In this document: piece by piece, positions 37,050 through 47,899 of the stretch
Layout: every line of letters starts with the position of its first letter
Numbering within the stretch: position 1 is the first letter of the stretch
The notes under the pieces: model-generated
Told to the model about the DNA's origin: nothing
The model's input: the letters and a program-made list of their open reading frames with translations, nothing else
The model's database searches: none
Program-made: the position numbers and the translations under genes
Source: Heterobilharzia americana
Taxonomy: Eukaryota > Platyhelminthes > Trematoda > Strigeidida > Schistosomatidae
Assembly: GCA_944470555.2 (NCBI GenBank)
Contig: OX104127.1
Location: 53,786,140 to 53,850,139, forward strand
DNA: 64,000 nucleotides
Direction: 5' to 3'

Positions 37050-37800
37050 ACTAAACAGTATTCGTTTTTGGGTCCTCATTGTAAATACATACCTAGCTAC
37101 CAAAATCTCAGTACGTAGGGTAGTGTTCGAACCTGTGACTAACCGGTTGACAATCAACTGCCTAAACCAATGAACTACAGCTATATTAAAGAGTATTCAG
37201 TGTTATACAGTCTAAAAAGAGCTCAGAATGACGGTACACTTCTATTGATAACAGCTGGTTTGAGACAATCTGCAGGAGGCCCTCACTGACTTAAGTAGCT
37301 TTGCTGCTTGTTGGCATTCACCAACAAGACTTCCTTGAAACTTCATACAGACTAGCTGCTCTCCAGCTACCAGTTAATATATGCAATTCAGTCATTCATA
37401 CAGAAGTTGGATTTCACCCGAATAGCTCAGTAGTAAGGCTTGTTACTGTGGCACTGAGTTGACATGCAATACACCTTACTGATGAGTACCAAAAGGCTTG
37501 AGAGTTATCTAGGTCAGCCAGGGCCATTTGAAAATCACCTCTAACCATTCATCACCAATCAAGGTGCAGCTTGAAAATGGAATCTCCTAACCTAGTTACC
37601 TCTTTGCAAAAATGATCTATCAAATTCGATAAGCCCTCAGGATTAGACAACTTGAAATTGATTAATCTCCTGTAACCAGTCAGTGAAGCTAATTCAGTCC
37701 TATAGGAGATCAGTTACTGCTTGAATAGCTTAGTGGTAATGTCTCTGACTGTAACACTCGGTGACGTGGTGGAAAATCAGCTTTGCCGAGTTTAATCGCA
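37050..37800. mobile_element. Degraded SINEs (types D and C)
   Basis: 37095-37190 carries a minus tRNA-like head (gttcgaacctgtgactaaccgg). 37260-37510 and 37700-37790 carry C-type heads on the plus strand (cgaatagctcagtagtaagg at 37419-37438, and gaatagcttagtggtaatg at 37724-37742). Confidence 0.5.
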
Positions 37801-38030
37801 ATAATGAACGAACAGAAGAGTCAAATTTCAGTGAAGATAATTTATGTTTACGACGATTTCACTTATCCATTTATACTATCAAATTCTCATATAAAGTTAA
37901 GGTAGATAATAGATGTAACTAGATGTAACTACATCGAAATGATTATTCTGAAGGAAGAAAAGAATTAAAGTTTAAGATTTCATTTCGATTAATGCCAAAC
38001 ACCTGAGGCGTAAACATTGATGGTTATACT
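37801..38030. other. Intron 5, nothing recognised
   Basis: No feature seen. Confidence 0.4.
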
Positions 38031-38034
38031 ACAT

Positions 38035-38480
38035 TGTTTGAAGTGATGATAGAAGGTGAAATAATAACCTGAATTCCATCCTCCGAGTTACCAACTCTTT
38101 TCTCTACCATCTGAGTTAGGAAACCCATTTGTCCAGCAAATTTTAATTTCACTTCCATCATCGAGGATTTTACCTAACTATCAAATAAAATTACTGATGC
38201 GCATAACTGTCCGTTAATCGTATACCCATTAAATGCCTAGTCAGGTCTTCTCTCCATAATCGAAAATGAGAAATCAGTATCACTATGATCAAAGGACAGT
38301 TGCACATCATGGATTCACATAGCAGCTAGGCGAAAATTTTGGTGGTTTGATTAGAATTAAGATTCTGTTAGTAGATAGGTCTCATAACTCAAATGGTATG
38401 ATACCGGGGCTGGTTTGAATCCTGTCCCAACCTAGATGTTTCAATTCACCTTTAATCACTACTGCACATCAATAAATTAC
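38035..38480. mobile_element. Type D SINE-like repeats
   Basis: gaagtgatgatagaaggtgaaat at 38040 and tttcacttccatcatcgag at 38147 are inverted flanks. A second head at 38385-38425 reads cataactcaaatggtatg...ctggtttgaatcctg. Both copies are degraded. Confidence 0.5.
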
Positions 38481-39000
38481 CAATCTTCTAAACTACAATA
38501 AATTTGTACAAAACATTCAACACCTAATCCACGACGTTATTTGTCAATGAGTTACGCGCATAGTGTGATCTTACACTGGAGATTTTGCAATGTTAAATGA
38601 TTTTCATTTCAAAGATGGTGAAAAATGAACACATTGGTGTATTTTTTCAAATATTAATGTAGATTGTTAAATGGTTTCAATCCGTTTAAGGCATCCATTT
38701 AAACAAATTACTGAAAATAGTCATATTTATATTGAAAATATTTCATCATATCATCTGACTTACACGTGCATACGTGCATAAATTACATAAATCACATCAA
38801 AAATCTTATAAAAACTGAACTTTTCTTGAATTAACTTGATGAATATAGTAATAATACTACACATTTTGAGCAGTAAGATTAAAACAAGACAATTTTCAGT
38901 GTTAGATTGATTCATTTAATCATACAAAATATACTGTGGATAGAATCATGTTATAATGGTAAAGATAATGGAGAATATTTGCAGCTCAAGTGGATGGATT
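38481..39000. other. Intron 5, AT-rich
   Basis: Nothing recognised. Confidence 0.5.
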
Positions 39001-39004
39001 TGGT

Positions 39005-40325
39005 TGCATTGTGTTCTCTCAGCTAGGTTGTTTAATCGTCGACCTTTCATCGTCTTGATAGACGACATCAGCAGTAACTTCAGTATGAAGTGAGCCGTCA
39101 ATATCTCTCCATCAGTGATTTAGTAGCTTGCTCTGATGATGTGGTCTGTGATTGATTGTTTCCTTCGATTGTTATGTCATTGATTGTATAGACTTTCCTG
39201 TTGGCTGTTCCCCTGCTTCACCTCTGACCTTTCTGTCGTTTATCATTTTTCTTATTGGTTGATAGATTGGGTCTATGTCTATACATCTATTGATTGCCGA
39301 TTGACTGAGTGACTGACCTAAATGTCAAGCTTCTAGGAACTCTCTGAGTTTCTTTGTGTTTCCTCTCTCCGTCCAAAATTTCTACATTGTCCAAATTGAA
39401 TTCTTGTCCATAGTTGTTATCCACATGCATTGAAATGAGTGACGAAATGTCGTGGCATTTAATAGGCAATTGGTGTTCATGTAGATGAAGGCGAATAGGG
39501 CGGCCGCTTTGTTCAGTGTAGTGCTGACTACAGATATTGCAGCTGATTTTGTAAATGATATTCGGTTTGTCTTCTTTGCTTGTTGCATCCTTTGGTCTGC
39601 ATAATAGTGTTTGGAGGGGATTTGTTGGTTTATGAGTCACACCAATTCCAAGTGGTCTCAGTAATCTTGCTGTGTTTTCTGATACATTCTTTATGTATGG
39701 TAAGACGATGCGTTTGTTGGTTTCTGTCGATGACTTTGTAGTTGGTGATGTACGGGATAGGCATCTTGTGATAAAGTTTCGTGGGTAACCGTTCTTCTTT
39801 AGGATGGACATCAAGTAGTTTTCTTCGTTTTTCCGTGAAGTTGTTGTACTGCAGTGTGTTCTCGCTCATTTGAATAGAGTCTGCACGCAAGTCATCTTGT
39901 GGGTTGTTGGGTTGTTGCTATTGTAGTTGAGGATTTGGTCAGTGTGTGTTGGTTTCCTGTACACTTGTGTTTTCAGCTTTCCCGTATTTGCTCTATTGAC
40001 CATAACATCCATGAATGGTAGTTGGTTGTTTAACTCCTTCTCCATTATGAATTTGATGTCATTGAAAACGTTGTTGATCAAACTGTGGGTGTTTTCTATA
40101 TCATCTTTTTCAATGATGACAAAAGTGTCGTCCACATAGCGAATCCAGAATTTTGGTTTGATCACAGTTAGGACGATGGCTTTCAGTCTCTGCTTCACTG
40201 CTTCTGCAATCATTCCAGATATCGGTGATCCCATTGTAGTTCCTTTCATCTGTTTGTATATCTTGCCGTTGAATTGGAAGTTCTGAACGCCCAAAACACG
40301 TATGTTCAAGTCTGATGGAACTCAT
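39005..40325 (-). pseudogene. Penelope-like element, RT palm to GIY-YIG, best-preserved copy
   Basis: The minus-strand frame 39866-40309 reads KGTTMGSPISGMIAE (RT motif B), FWIRYVDDTFVII (motif C, the metal-binding Asp pair intact) and LPFMDVMVNR, then VYRKPTHTDQILNYNSNN. A frameshift near 39870-39890 leads to 39287-39814: LMSILKKNGYPRNFI, RLLRPLGIGVTHKPTN and LLCRPKDA, then the endonuclease region YKISCNICSQHYTEQSGR. Here GIY is IIY and YIG is YTE, so the nuclease looks inactive. It is 5'-truncated, without fingers or motif A. The end carries the terminal block near 39045-39080 (gacgacatcagcagtaactt). Confidence 0.88.
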
Positions 40326-40854
40326 CGACTTTTGTATGACAACATACTTCCTTTCATACTTATACTGAATGGTACAGGCTTCCTCCTATTTGGAACTCTT
40401 TAGCTTGGATGTATGTATCTCTGTATTAAATGAGTAATTCTGTTCGTATTTAGACTTGAACCAAAAACTCATTACTTCAAACACTGAAATGTTATCCACC
40501 AGGTTAATGAGTCACGATCACCGCTTATTTAGCCATGGAGTTATGAATTGTTTTCAAGGCAATATGGACAAAAGGCGTTGGTATAATTATAGTGGATATT
40601 TTACTTGTGTAACAAACACAGAACAGCTAAAGCGGATATGAAAAGGTCTTCAAAAAGGTGAAACTTATTTCAACTATGATAGCAATAATTCTTCATTCAA
40701 TTGCACAGGATTATCACTTCCCTAAAGTGAAGCATCAAAACAGTATTTTTATTTCATTTATCTAACTTGGAAGAAAACCAGTGATAATAAAAATAGATAA
40801 TCTTCTGTGGAGACAAGTATTATTCACGATGTCAACAGATTATGAGATGATTTA
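40326..40854. other. Intron 5 with a Sm-alpha remnant
   Basis: 40370-40530 shows a degraded minus Sm-alpha copy (tatttggaactctttagcttgga, later actgaaatgttatccacc). The rest is unassigned. Confidence 0.45.
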
Positions 40855-42545
40855 TTATTATTATCATTATTTATTATATATCCTTTGGGTTCCTAGTGGA
40901 GCATACGGCTTCAGTAGCACGTCTCCATTACACTCTCTCCTCTGAAATCTCTTCAACCTGGTTCCACGACAGCTCATAACCTCTAATTCCTTCCTCACAC
41001 TATCTCCTCCATGTCATCCTCACCTTGGATTCCCAACTCGTCGTTTCCCATCTGGGTTCCACTCGAGTGCCTGGCCCGGTGTGTGATGTCCCCGAATGGT
41101 CTTCTCAGTGTATGCCCATTCCCATCCATCTCCACTTCCTTCTGTATATTTGTTGGGTGATGACTTCTTGGTTGATTCGTTGCCAGCCAGCCAGCCAGCC
41201 AGAGTTGTTTGTTGCTTATTCTTATTATTCTTTCCGGCCATCTGATTTTCAGTAACAAGCCAGCGTAGGCAGCATTTGTTGATGAATGTCTGTATTTTGT
41301 TGGAAATGACTTTCATAACACGCCGAGTCTCTCAACTATCACACAGAGGCACTGACTTACTTGACTGAATTGGTGTTGAAAATCTGGATGTTGTTGTTTA
41401 TCCTGAGTGCAGTGCAGTAGATCTCAACACCCGTTTCAGGTTAATGAACACATGTCTTGCTGTCTTTCCGATCCTGGCTGACTTTGGCGTCCTTGTCTGT
41501 GCCGCCTGTAGTTGAAACGATGTTGCCTAGACAGGTCTCGGTGAACGAGGCTACTTCCTTCTCCCGCTGATGGTGATTGGAGCTTGTTGTTGGTGGTGGT
41601 GGTGGCGTTGGTTGGGTATCATCACCACCTCCGTCTTTTCTACGTTCTTTGCTGCTTCTTCTGTCAACTTGTTAGTTTTCGCCTGTAGATCTCCGAGTTT
41701 GTGTGACATTAGACGCAAGTCGTCGGCGAAATCCAAATCTTCTAGGATCTTTTCCCCGGTCAAACAGCGTATCCCCCTCTTCTCGCTCCTCACTGTTTGC
41801 TGCATGATCCAGTCGACCACAATGAGGTAGATCATGGGTGATAGTAGGCACCCTTGTGTTACTCCGGGCGTCCGAGGGTGACATGGATGAGATCGTACAA
41901 GGAGGAAATGAGAGCTTGTGGGCAGTCGTGGAGCCAGGTTGAAAAGACTTCAGAGAAGAGAGTGGAATGGAGACATGCTACTGAAGCCGTATGTTCCACT
42001 AGGAACCCAAGGGACAAATAATAATAATTGTTTTACTCCTGTCTTCACTTCGAAGGCATCACTGAGCTTCCCATTGTGAATTACTTGGCATGAGGAGTCT
42101 TCATATAGTTGTCGAATGAGGCTGATAAAGGATTGCGGTATTCCGTAGTGTTGAAGCAACTGCCAAATTACTTGTCAGTCAACGCTGTCAAAGGCCTTTT
42201 CAAAGTCGGTGAAGTTGAGGTAGAGAGTTGTCTGCCATTCTATGCTCTGTTCTATGATGATGCGTAGTGTAGTGTTGCAATTTGATCCGCACATAATTTG
42301 TACTTTATGAATCCAGTCTGTTCGGGTCGTAGTTTTAACTGCAACGCACCCTTTAGTCTCTCCAGAATGATGCGGCTTAGTATTTTGCTTGCTTTGGATG
42401 GACAGGAGCATGATTCCTCGCCAGTTCTTGCAAAGACTTAGGCTCCCTTCTTCGGGAGTTCGACAAGGTAGTCCTTCTTCCGATCAATAGGCAGGTACCT
42501 TTCTTTCCTTCCAGACTTTCTTCAGTAGTGGTATGAGCATGTCAT
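40855..42545 (-). pseudogene. SR2/RTE-type retrotransposon, RT to 3' end
   Basis: The minus strand encodes (from 42545 down) the RT linker, LRIIIEQSIEWQTTLYLNF (motif A side), FEKAFDSVD, FISLIRQLYEDSSCQV and EVKTGVKQ. After the nested insertion it reads LIVVDWIMQQTVRSE and LEDLDFADDLRLMS, with the intact catalytic motif C. The GGCT site has about five units (41181-41202). The 3' AAT tail is at 40855-40873. Several shifts remain. Confidence 0.88.
41872..42029 (+). mobile_element. Short SR2 copy inserted into the minus-strand SR2 copy
   Basis: 158 bases of SR2 3' end in plus orientation (cgtccgagggtgacatgg to gggacaaataataataatt). It interrupts the GVKQGC-coding block. The flanks tgtgttactcc (41860-41870) and tgttttactcc (42029-42039) are an 11-base target duplication with one change. 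It is a case of the family inserting into itself. Confidence 0.85.
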
Positions 42546-42569
42546 TATGAGATGATAAAACTGATTTAT

Positions 42570-42925
42570 TCATCAAGTTGACATCAGTTGCATAACCATT
42601 GGAAACTTGAGAGCACTGAACAGTCGTTTCCCCCTAGTATAGGACTCCTCAGCAGTGCGTACCCATTACCCCATCTCACCAGGGATAGAACTCAGGACCT
42701 TCGGGTTCCGTAGCCAGCACGTTAGCACTGAGTCACTGCATAGGAAACTGACGATCCACATATCCTACTTCTATCAGTTCAAGATATAGAGAAACCATCA
42801 TCCAGTGCCATCTGTGAGTAACTGTCTTCACGTCTGACTTATTGGCGCTATCGGTCACGACTTCCCATTTGAACTTCAGAAATCTCATCCCAAAGCAAGT
42901 CACTAATGAGAACTAAAGTAATTCG
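42570..42925 (-). mobile_element. Type B SINE, minus copy
   Basis: tcatcaagttgacatcagttgc, cagtcgtttccccctagt, agggatagaactcagg, then cagcacgttagcactgagtcactg for the head in reverse complement, and further B-type tail blocks up to ccatcagtgccatctgtgag. Confidence 0.7.
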
Positions 42926-43310
42926 ATTTACAGTTAAAAAAAGATTTCATTAAGAGATTATTGATGATCAACGGCTTGGAGGACGTCTTATGGCTGTGAA
43001 CGATTGGTTCTGGTCGAAGCACCGACTAGTAAGCAATACTGCATCACTGTATCCTATATCGAAATAGCAATCGAATATATGTTATGATTCACTATCACAG
43101 TGCCCAAGTTTCTTTTACTCTTACATTAATTAAGCCTTCTAGAATTGACTAGTCGTTATTTCACTATTTTTAATCGGTGTCGGTTAACATTGACTTGATG
43201 TGTAAATACAATCAGTTGTATTAGAATGCTTTCGTAGGGGAGATTTCCTTCTTTTCAGTGAATTCATTCTACCTACTATTCGCTTGTAAAAGCATAGTAT
43301 AGAAGGGGGA
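42926..43310. mobile_element. Degraded PLE terminal sequence
   Basis: 42960-43130 follows 30769-30900 in order: attgatgatcaacg, then ggtcgaagcaccgactagtaagcaatactgcatcactg, later cactatcacagtgcccaagttt. The hammerhead-like core is lost. The remainder is unassigned. Confidence 0.4.
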
Positions 43311-43314
43311 GGGG

Positions 43315-43485
43315 AGGGGAATGGCAAGAAGCCCTGTTTGACCTAGATTTTGTACTTGTTAGCACCCGTCAGCAAGGTATATTTGCAACTAAGTGGGAAC
43401 TAATGTCGCCTATGAGATTCAAAACCACATCAACCTGTGTTGTAGTCAGAGAAATTACCACTGAATTATTCTGGTTGGTTACCCT
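43315..43485 (-). mobile_element. Type C SINE
   Basis: atggcaagaagccctg, then gcacccgtcagcaagg and gagattcaaaacc for a degraded B-box, and aaattaccactgaattattctgg for the A-box side. Confidence 0.6.
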
Positions 43486-43965
43486 CCAATGACTAATCAA
43501 TTTATAAAGAAGTACTTCTTGGTAATATCAGGTTTAAGAGCTATTTCTCTTTGGTTTGTGCGGAGTTATGTTACGCAATACTAGCAACAATCTGAAATGA
43601 ATAATTTTATGATGCCGAGAAACATGATTCTCAATCCTATCAATCAGTTTTAAATTTTGATCAGACTATATGTTTCATCTTTGGCAGCCTATTTCCAGTC
43701 ACAAGAGGAGAGAAACATTTCTTCACAAATTTATTATCGGCTACTAAGCTTCATAACTGGGCAGTTACTGACTCACACCTGCTTACCTTAACTCCTAAGA
43801 TTATTTTGTAAAAGGCTGTATCAAGGAATATAACTCTGATTACTTAATATACGCATACATATATATCTCTAAGGCAGTATTCACTACATACTGACACCCG
43901 AAGCTACATTACTGCATAGTCCTCATTACTAACGTGTTTCAAGACGAATATGCAGAGGTTTCAAT
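43486..43965. other. Intron 5, nothing recognised
   Basis: No feature seen except short AT-rich stretches (43855-43870). Confidence 0.45.
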
Positions 43966-44210
43966 CAGAAACTGTGACTTATACGGTCAATCGGTTGGAA
44001 GTGAAGTAGTTGTCAACTGAAGACCTTGATGGATAGTCACATCATATGGCAAATTGATAAAAGTAGGAAACTGTGAACCGCTGAAATTTAACCCAGTGGG
44101 TTGAATGACTGACACTTTCATCTTAATATCTGGGGGTCCTGGGCTTCATTCCTACGGTGGAGACGTCATGGATGCGCATTTCTGAGGGGTCCCAAACTAT
44201 ATACATAATC
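43966..44210 (+). mobile_element. Type B SINE, plus copy, degraded
   Basis: gaaactgtgacttatacggtc, cttgatggatagtcacatc, then aacccagtgggttgaatgac for the A-box side and gcttcattcct for the decayed B-box. Confidence 0.6.
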
Positions 44211-44330
44211 AGTGAATAACAGAATTTCAAGAGGAATATTATGAAAACATTTTGCTGTCGTCAAAGTGAAACATCATTTATTTTGATTGTTTTAATCGTG
44301 AAGTTTTTATTGTAATGATGGGTAGTGGCT

Positions 44331-44390
44331 AGCAGTGGAATTCAGGATGCAGGTTTCGTCCTATTTGGGACTCTTCAGCTGGATATACCT
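44331..44390 (-). ncRNA. Hammerhead ribozyme motif, minus strand, core intact
   Basis: On the minus strand CTGAAGA (44372-44378), a perfect stem II (gtcc, loop caaata, ggac), GAAAC (44353-44357) and an ATC triplet (44346-44348). Stem I pairs atccag with ctgaat with one mismatch. Stem III is weak. All conserved core bases are present. Confidence 0.55.
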
Positions 44391-44587
44391 GCTTCCTGGT
44401 GAGTGATGTTGTCCCCGTCGGGATTCGGACTCGGGAGCGATCGCTTCAAACTCCAGAGCGTTATCCACTACACCACCAAGCCACGATAGGCACTTCTTGT
44501 GCGACGGGTATGGTTTTCGGTATAAGTGTTTTTATATCCTACCGTCGTTGATTGGACCGAATTGATCGGTCTCTATTGGTATATGGA

Positions 44588-44630
44588 CTGATAAGTCCCA
44601 AATGGGACGAAACGCGCATCCTGGATTCCA
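44588..44630 (+). ncRNA. Hammerhead motif, plus strand, catalytic G8 lost
   Basis: CTGATAA at 44588-44594 (G8 changed to A), GAAAC at 44609-44613, ATC at 44618-44620, stem II gtcc/ggac intact. G8 takes part in the reaction chemistry, so this copy should be inactive. Confidence 0.6.
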
Positions 44631-45165
44631 CTACTAGCCACTATCCATCATTACTATTATTAGAGCACAGGTAATATCGAGGTATCCACACAGGAGCCCA
44701 TATACCAATAGAGACCGGTCAATTCGGTCCAATCAACGACGGTATGATATAAAAACAACTATACTAAGTTTTTATTGTCTTTCTAGACAACATAATCAGC
44801 ACTAACTTCAATATTTCAGGAGAAAAAAACTCTTGACATAAGGACTAAACACAAGTGACATTCTTTACTGTAGTAAAACTAAAACACATTTATTTAAAAG
44901 TGTACAGTAAGAGATAATATTCTTTCCAGTGTAAATTTAGCAAATACGCTACCTTATTTAAGATACATTCACTGATTCTCACAATACCAAGAAATATGAA
45001 TGTTCAGACAACTGCTGGTGAAAAGGTTCTAGCTTTTCCGTTAACCAAAGAGAGATGTTTAGATAAGGTGAATTAAATACTTACAGTTCATAAATTTAAA
45101 ACAATTACTTCCCTTTATAAACTTTTACAAAACAATAAGAAGATATAAATTGTCTGAACTGTGTA

Positions 45166-45960
45166 ATGTATTTGCGTAACACATTCCGTGTATCGGAAAC
45201 CAATGTCAACAGATCAATACACCCACTTCTTGAGTTTCATCTCCTTGCAAGATATAAACGAAATCTAGTTAAATGTTTGGTTCGTCGGGTTAGACTACTC
45301 TATTCAGATGATACTTTTGACGAAGAGCTTCAAATTATCCACGATCTACTCAGTAGTAATGGATATCCAGAAACGTTCCTGGCTAAAAATATGAACACAT
45401 CCAATATGAAAACCAGAATGCCTACAGTCTCCAAGAAACCATTGTTCCTGAGACTACAATTTCGAGGTGATATCATCAGCGAAATTGTGACACAACGCTT
45501 AAGAAATGCCATAAGAAGATCATTTAATGCCGCCAAGTTATGTTGTGTTTTCTATAGCCGGCCGATGATGATCACACGAACTAAAGACAGACTACCTGAC
45601 TTCTCCTCTTCTATGTGCATTTACCAGTTCAACTGCCCCTGTGGAGCTAGTTACATTGGACGTACAGTTAGGCAAGTCCGTCGTCGAATCACCGAGCATC
45701 ATCCTTCATGGCTAAGTAAGGGGTAAACCAGATTGAAACGAAGCTCAATACTCTCTCATCTGATTGACACCGGCCACGAAGTTAACATTCATAATGCCTT
45801 TAAAGTTATTTATCACATTCCTTCTCATCTCACCCATCCTCTACGAGTTCCTCTTTCACATACAGCAGAAGTCACAGGAATCCACCTAAACAAGCCAAGT
45901 CTGTGTGTTCAGAAGAGATTCGTACAGCCTCTTTCTTTGCCTTGGCCACCTGTATAGCTC
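45166..45960 (+). pseudogene. PLE GIY-YIG endonuclease frame with one in-frame stop
   Basis: One reading frame runs 264 codons with a single TAA at 45724-45726. It reads SSNGYPETFLAKNM (PLE connector), then the nuclease CIYQFNCPCGASYIGRTVRQ and RITEHHPSWL, and after the stop SILSHLIDTGHEVN and LCVQKRFVQPLSLPWPPV. The CIY/YIG pair, the Arg of GRT and the downstream Glu of ITEH are present. The CPCG Cys pair is as in other PLEs. The RT part is absent. Apart from the stop it is the least damaged nuclease here and so may be young. Confidence 0.85.
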
Positions 45961-46028
45961 ATTTATTACAACAAGACTCTTCATTTCATTCACCACACAA
46001 TTGACTATAACTAATATTTTAATAGCTC

Positions 46029-46084
<56 letters not shown>
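46029..46084. repeat. (ATT)n microsatellite in PLE tail
   Basis: About 18 ATT units without interruption. Confidence 0.95.
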
Positions 46085-46085
<1 letters not shown>

Positions 46086-46639
46086 ATACTTAACCACCTT
46101 TCTCCCCCCCTACTGTCTCTAATTACCGTCAACAATTTACCATTTTACGTAACAGTTCATTTTCGCTCTTTAGTTACCATTATACAAAATATCAATTATG
46201 TAAAAACCTGTTCACAAAATCTTTCTACGATAATTAATCTTTGCTTTAGTTAACTGTCTTAATTACCTGATCAATTATCACCTTGATACTGTGAGATTGA
46301 TAGCCTTTCATTCAACAACCCTCACCACTAGATTGGTATGTAATTTTACGTTTGAAAATGCTATATTAGTGTAGAGCCATTGATGAGGAACTAAATGAAA
46401 AGAAATATTTCTTCGCTCATATTGTTTGTTTTACTAAATGTCTAAATGGGAATTTTTGCATTGCATTCAGAACTATCTGATCATAAACGTACTTGTCATG
46501 TGTATTTATATGATAATTCATGAAGATAAGGGGTGAGAAAATGAATAAAGGTCAAGTAGGAAGGCTGAACTAAAGGCCGAATAACAATGAAAATCAATAA
46601 AGTGGTTTTCATAGTTGAGTTTACCTAGGGAGATTTAAT

Positions 46640-47485
46640 GTGATGATAAATTGTTTATCAAAACACAAAGGTTATTTGAGCTTCCTAATAGCTAAGGTCT
46701 CAACAAATTTTAGGATCCCTCCCCAACACGTTTTGTAAATAGGTGTAAAGGAAGTAGCTACGTCAATCCCGTGACTTAACGATATGTTTCGTGATCGCAG
46801 AACTTGAACGTCCTCTACCAATGTTTATGGGTTCAAATGATTTAATTTACTTCTGAAGCCACTTTGGAATATACTCCGAGGCCCTTACTTTCACAGATCT
46901 ATGAGTCCTCCTTATATATGTGTCACCACACGTACATTTGAATTAGTGGATGCAATGGGATATGACATTGTCGTGCACATGCTGTAGGGTTTGGGGAAAA
47001 TATACCGGGCTTGGTGGCTTCTACTAATCTAACCCTGGCTGCATAGCATGTCCTTCTAACGGCAGCGTTAAGTCTCTATTTAAGGATCACACTAAAAGAG
47101 TCACCTTTGTACGGAAGACTGATAATGACATCTTTGTTTGGGACAAACTGAAGATTTGGTTTTGGTTCTCTGATTATTTTGTGCTATCTAACAGATGTGT
47201 TGCGCAAATACATTACACGGTCCAGACAATTTACGGCTTCTTATTGCTTTGTCGAACTTGTAGTTCAGTTCTTAATAGAACATTACGTTTATATAGCCTA
47301 GGTAGACTATACATAAGAAACAGAAAACATAAGTGAGGCTTTATAAGCGTTGAAGGTTTACCTAAAAATTTCTTGTCTAAATCAGTCATCATCTCTGAAT
47401 GTGAAGATAAGTCCAGGGAGTAGAGATAAGCAGCCGACTCGATTAGAGAAATAAAAGGGCATCTATTTTTCACACATAAATACAC
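46640..47485 (-). pseudogene. Penelope-like element, inverted relative to 44766-46440
   Basis: The sequence ttgtctggaccgtgtaatg read on the minus strand at 47210-47230 matches 45145-45165 of the plus copy. The minus frame then runs into a decayed nuclease: YPIASTNSNVRVVTHIRRTH and KVRASEYIPKWL align with CIYQFNCPCGASYIGRTVRQ and RITEHHPSWL. Many stops and shifts. Confidence 0.6.
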
Positions 47486-47895
47486 ACATAACAGCTGATT
47501 GAATCTCTGGATGGCTGGTTCTCACGTAACACAACAGGCAGACCGTCTAGCCAACAATCCCAAGGCTCTTTGGTTTAAGTCACTCGTGAGAACACAAAGA
47601 TTCGATTACCTTCAGTTATTGTCCGTGCACATGATTATCAGTCTCCTAACTAAGGATGTCGTTGATATTCTAAGTGACAATTACTTTTATTTGGAAGATG
47701 AGATACACAACAGCATGAATACAAATTATCTACTGAGTAAAACGTCTGATAGCTATGACAAGTAGAGAAAATCAATGCAGAACCTCGCACACAAGTAAAT
47801 CAGCTCAACTTTCAACACTTCATAGCAGTATACAAATAACAAGTGGACAGAAGGTAAACGAAGTTGTGTTAGAAAATAAACGATTTGAAGATAAA
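47486..47895. other. Intron 5, nothing recognised
   Basis: An 88-codon plus frame at 47499-47765 begins in a tRNA-like SINE head (gctggttctcacgtaacac) and has no protein motif. Confidence 0.4.
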
Positions 47896-47899
47896 GGTT

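Larger units (their letters stand above)
44313..44765. mobile_element. Complete Sm-alpha unit with two opposite hammerheads
   Basis: A 453-base insertion flanked by the 12-base target duplication AAGTTTTTATTG at 44301-44312 and 44766-44777. In order it holds a minus-strand hammerhead, a minus tRNA-like head (B-box complement gggattcggactc at 44419-44431), a linker, a plus-strand hammerhead and an inverted tail. The segment gattggaccgaattgatcgg (44551-44570) and its complement near 44716-44735 are the inverted tail pair. The single duplication shows that the whole unit moved as one. Confidence 0.85.
44766..46440 (+). mobile_element. Penelope-like element, 5'-truncated, with 3' tail
   Basis: The terminal motif ttgtctttctagacaacat (44775-44793) continues flanking sequence from before the Sm-alpha insertion at 44300. 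The frame at 45166-45957 encodes the endonuclease part. The 3' region holds an ATT microsatellite and ends after tgatgaggaactaaatgaaaag (46382-46403), which recurs near 28150. Confidence 0.7.

Noticed and set aside
47499..47765. 88-codon plus-strand ORF as a gene
   Set aside because: It starts in a SINE-like head and shows no motif or splice support.
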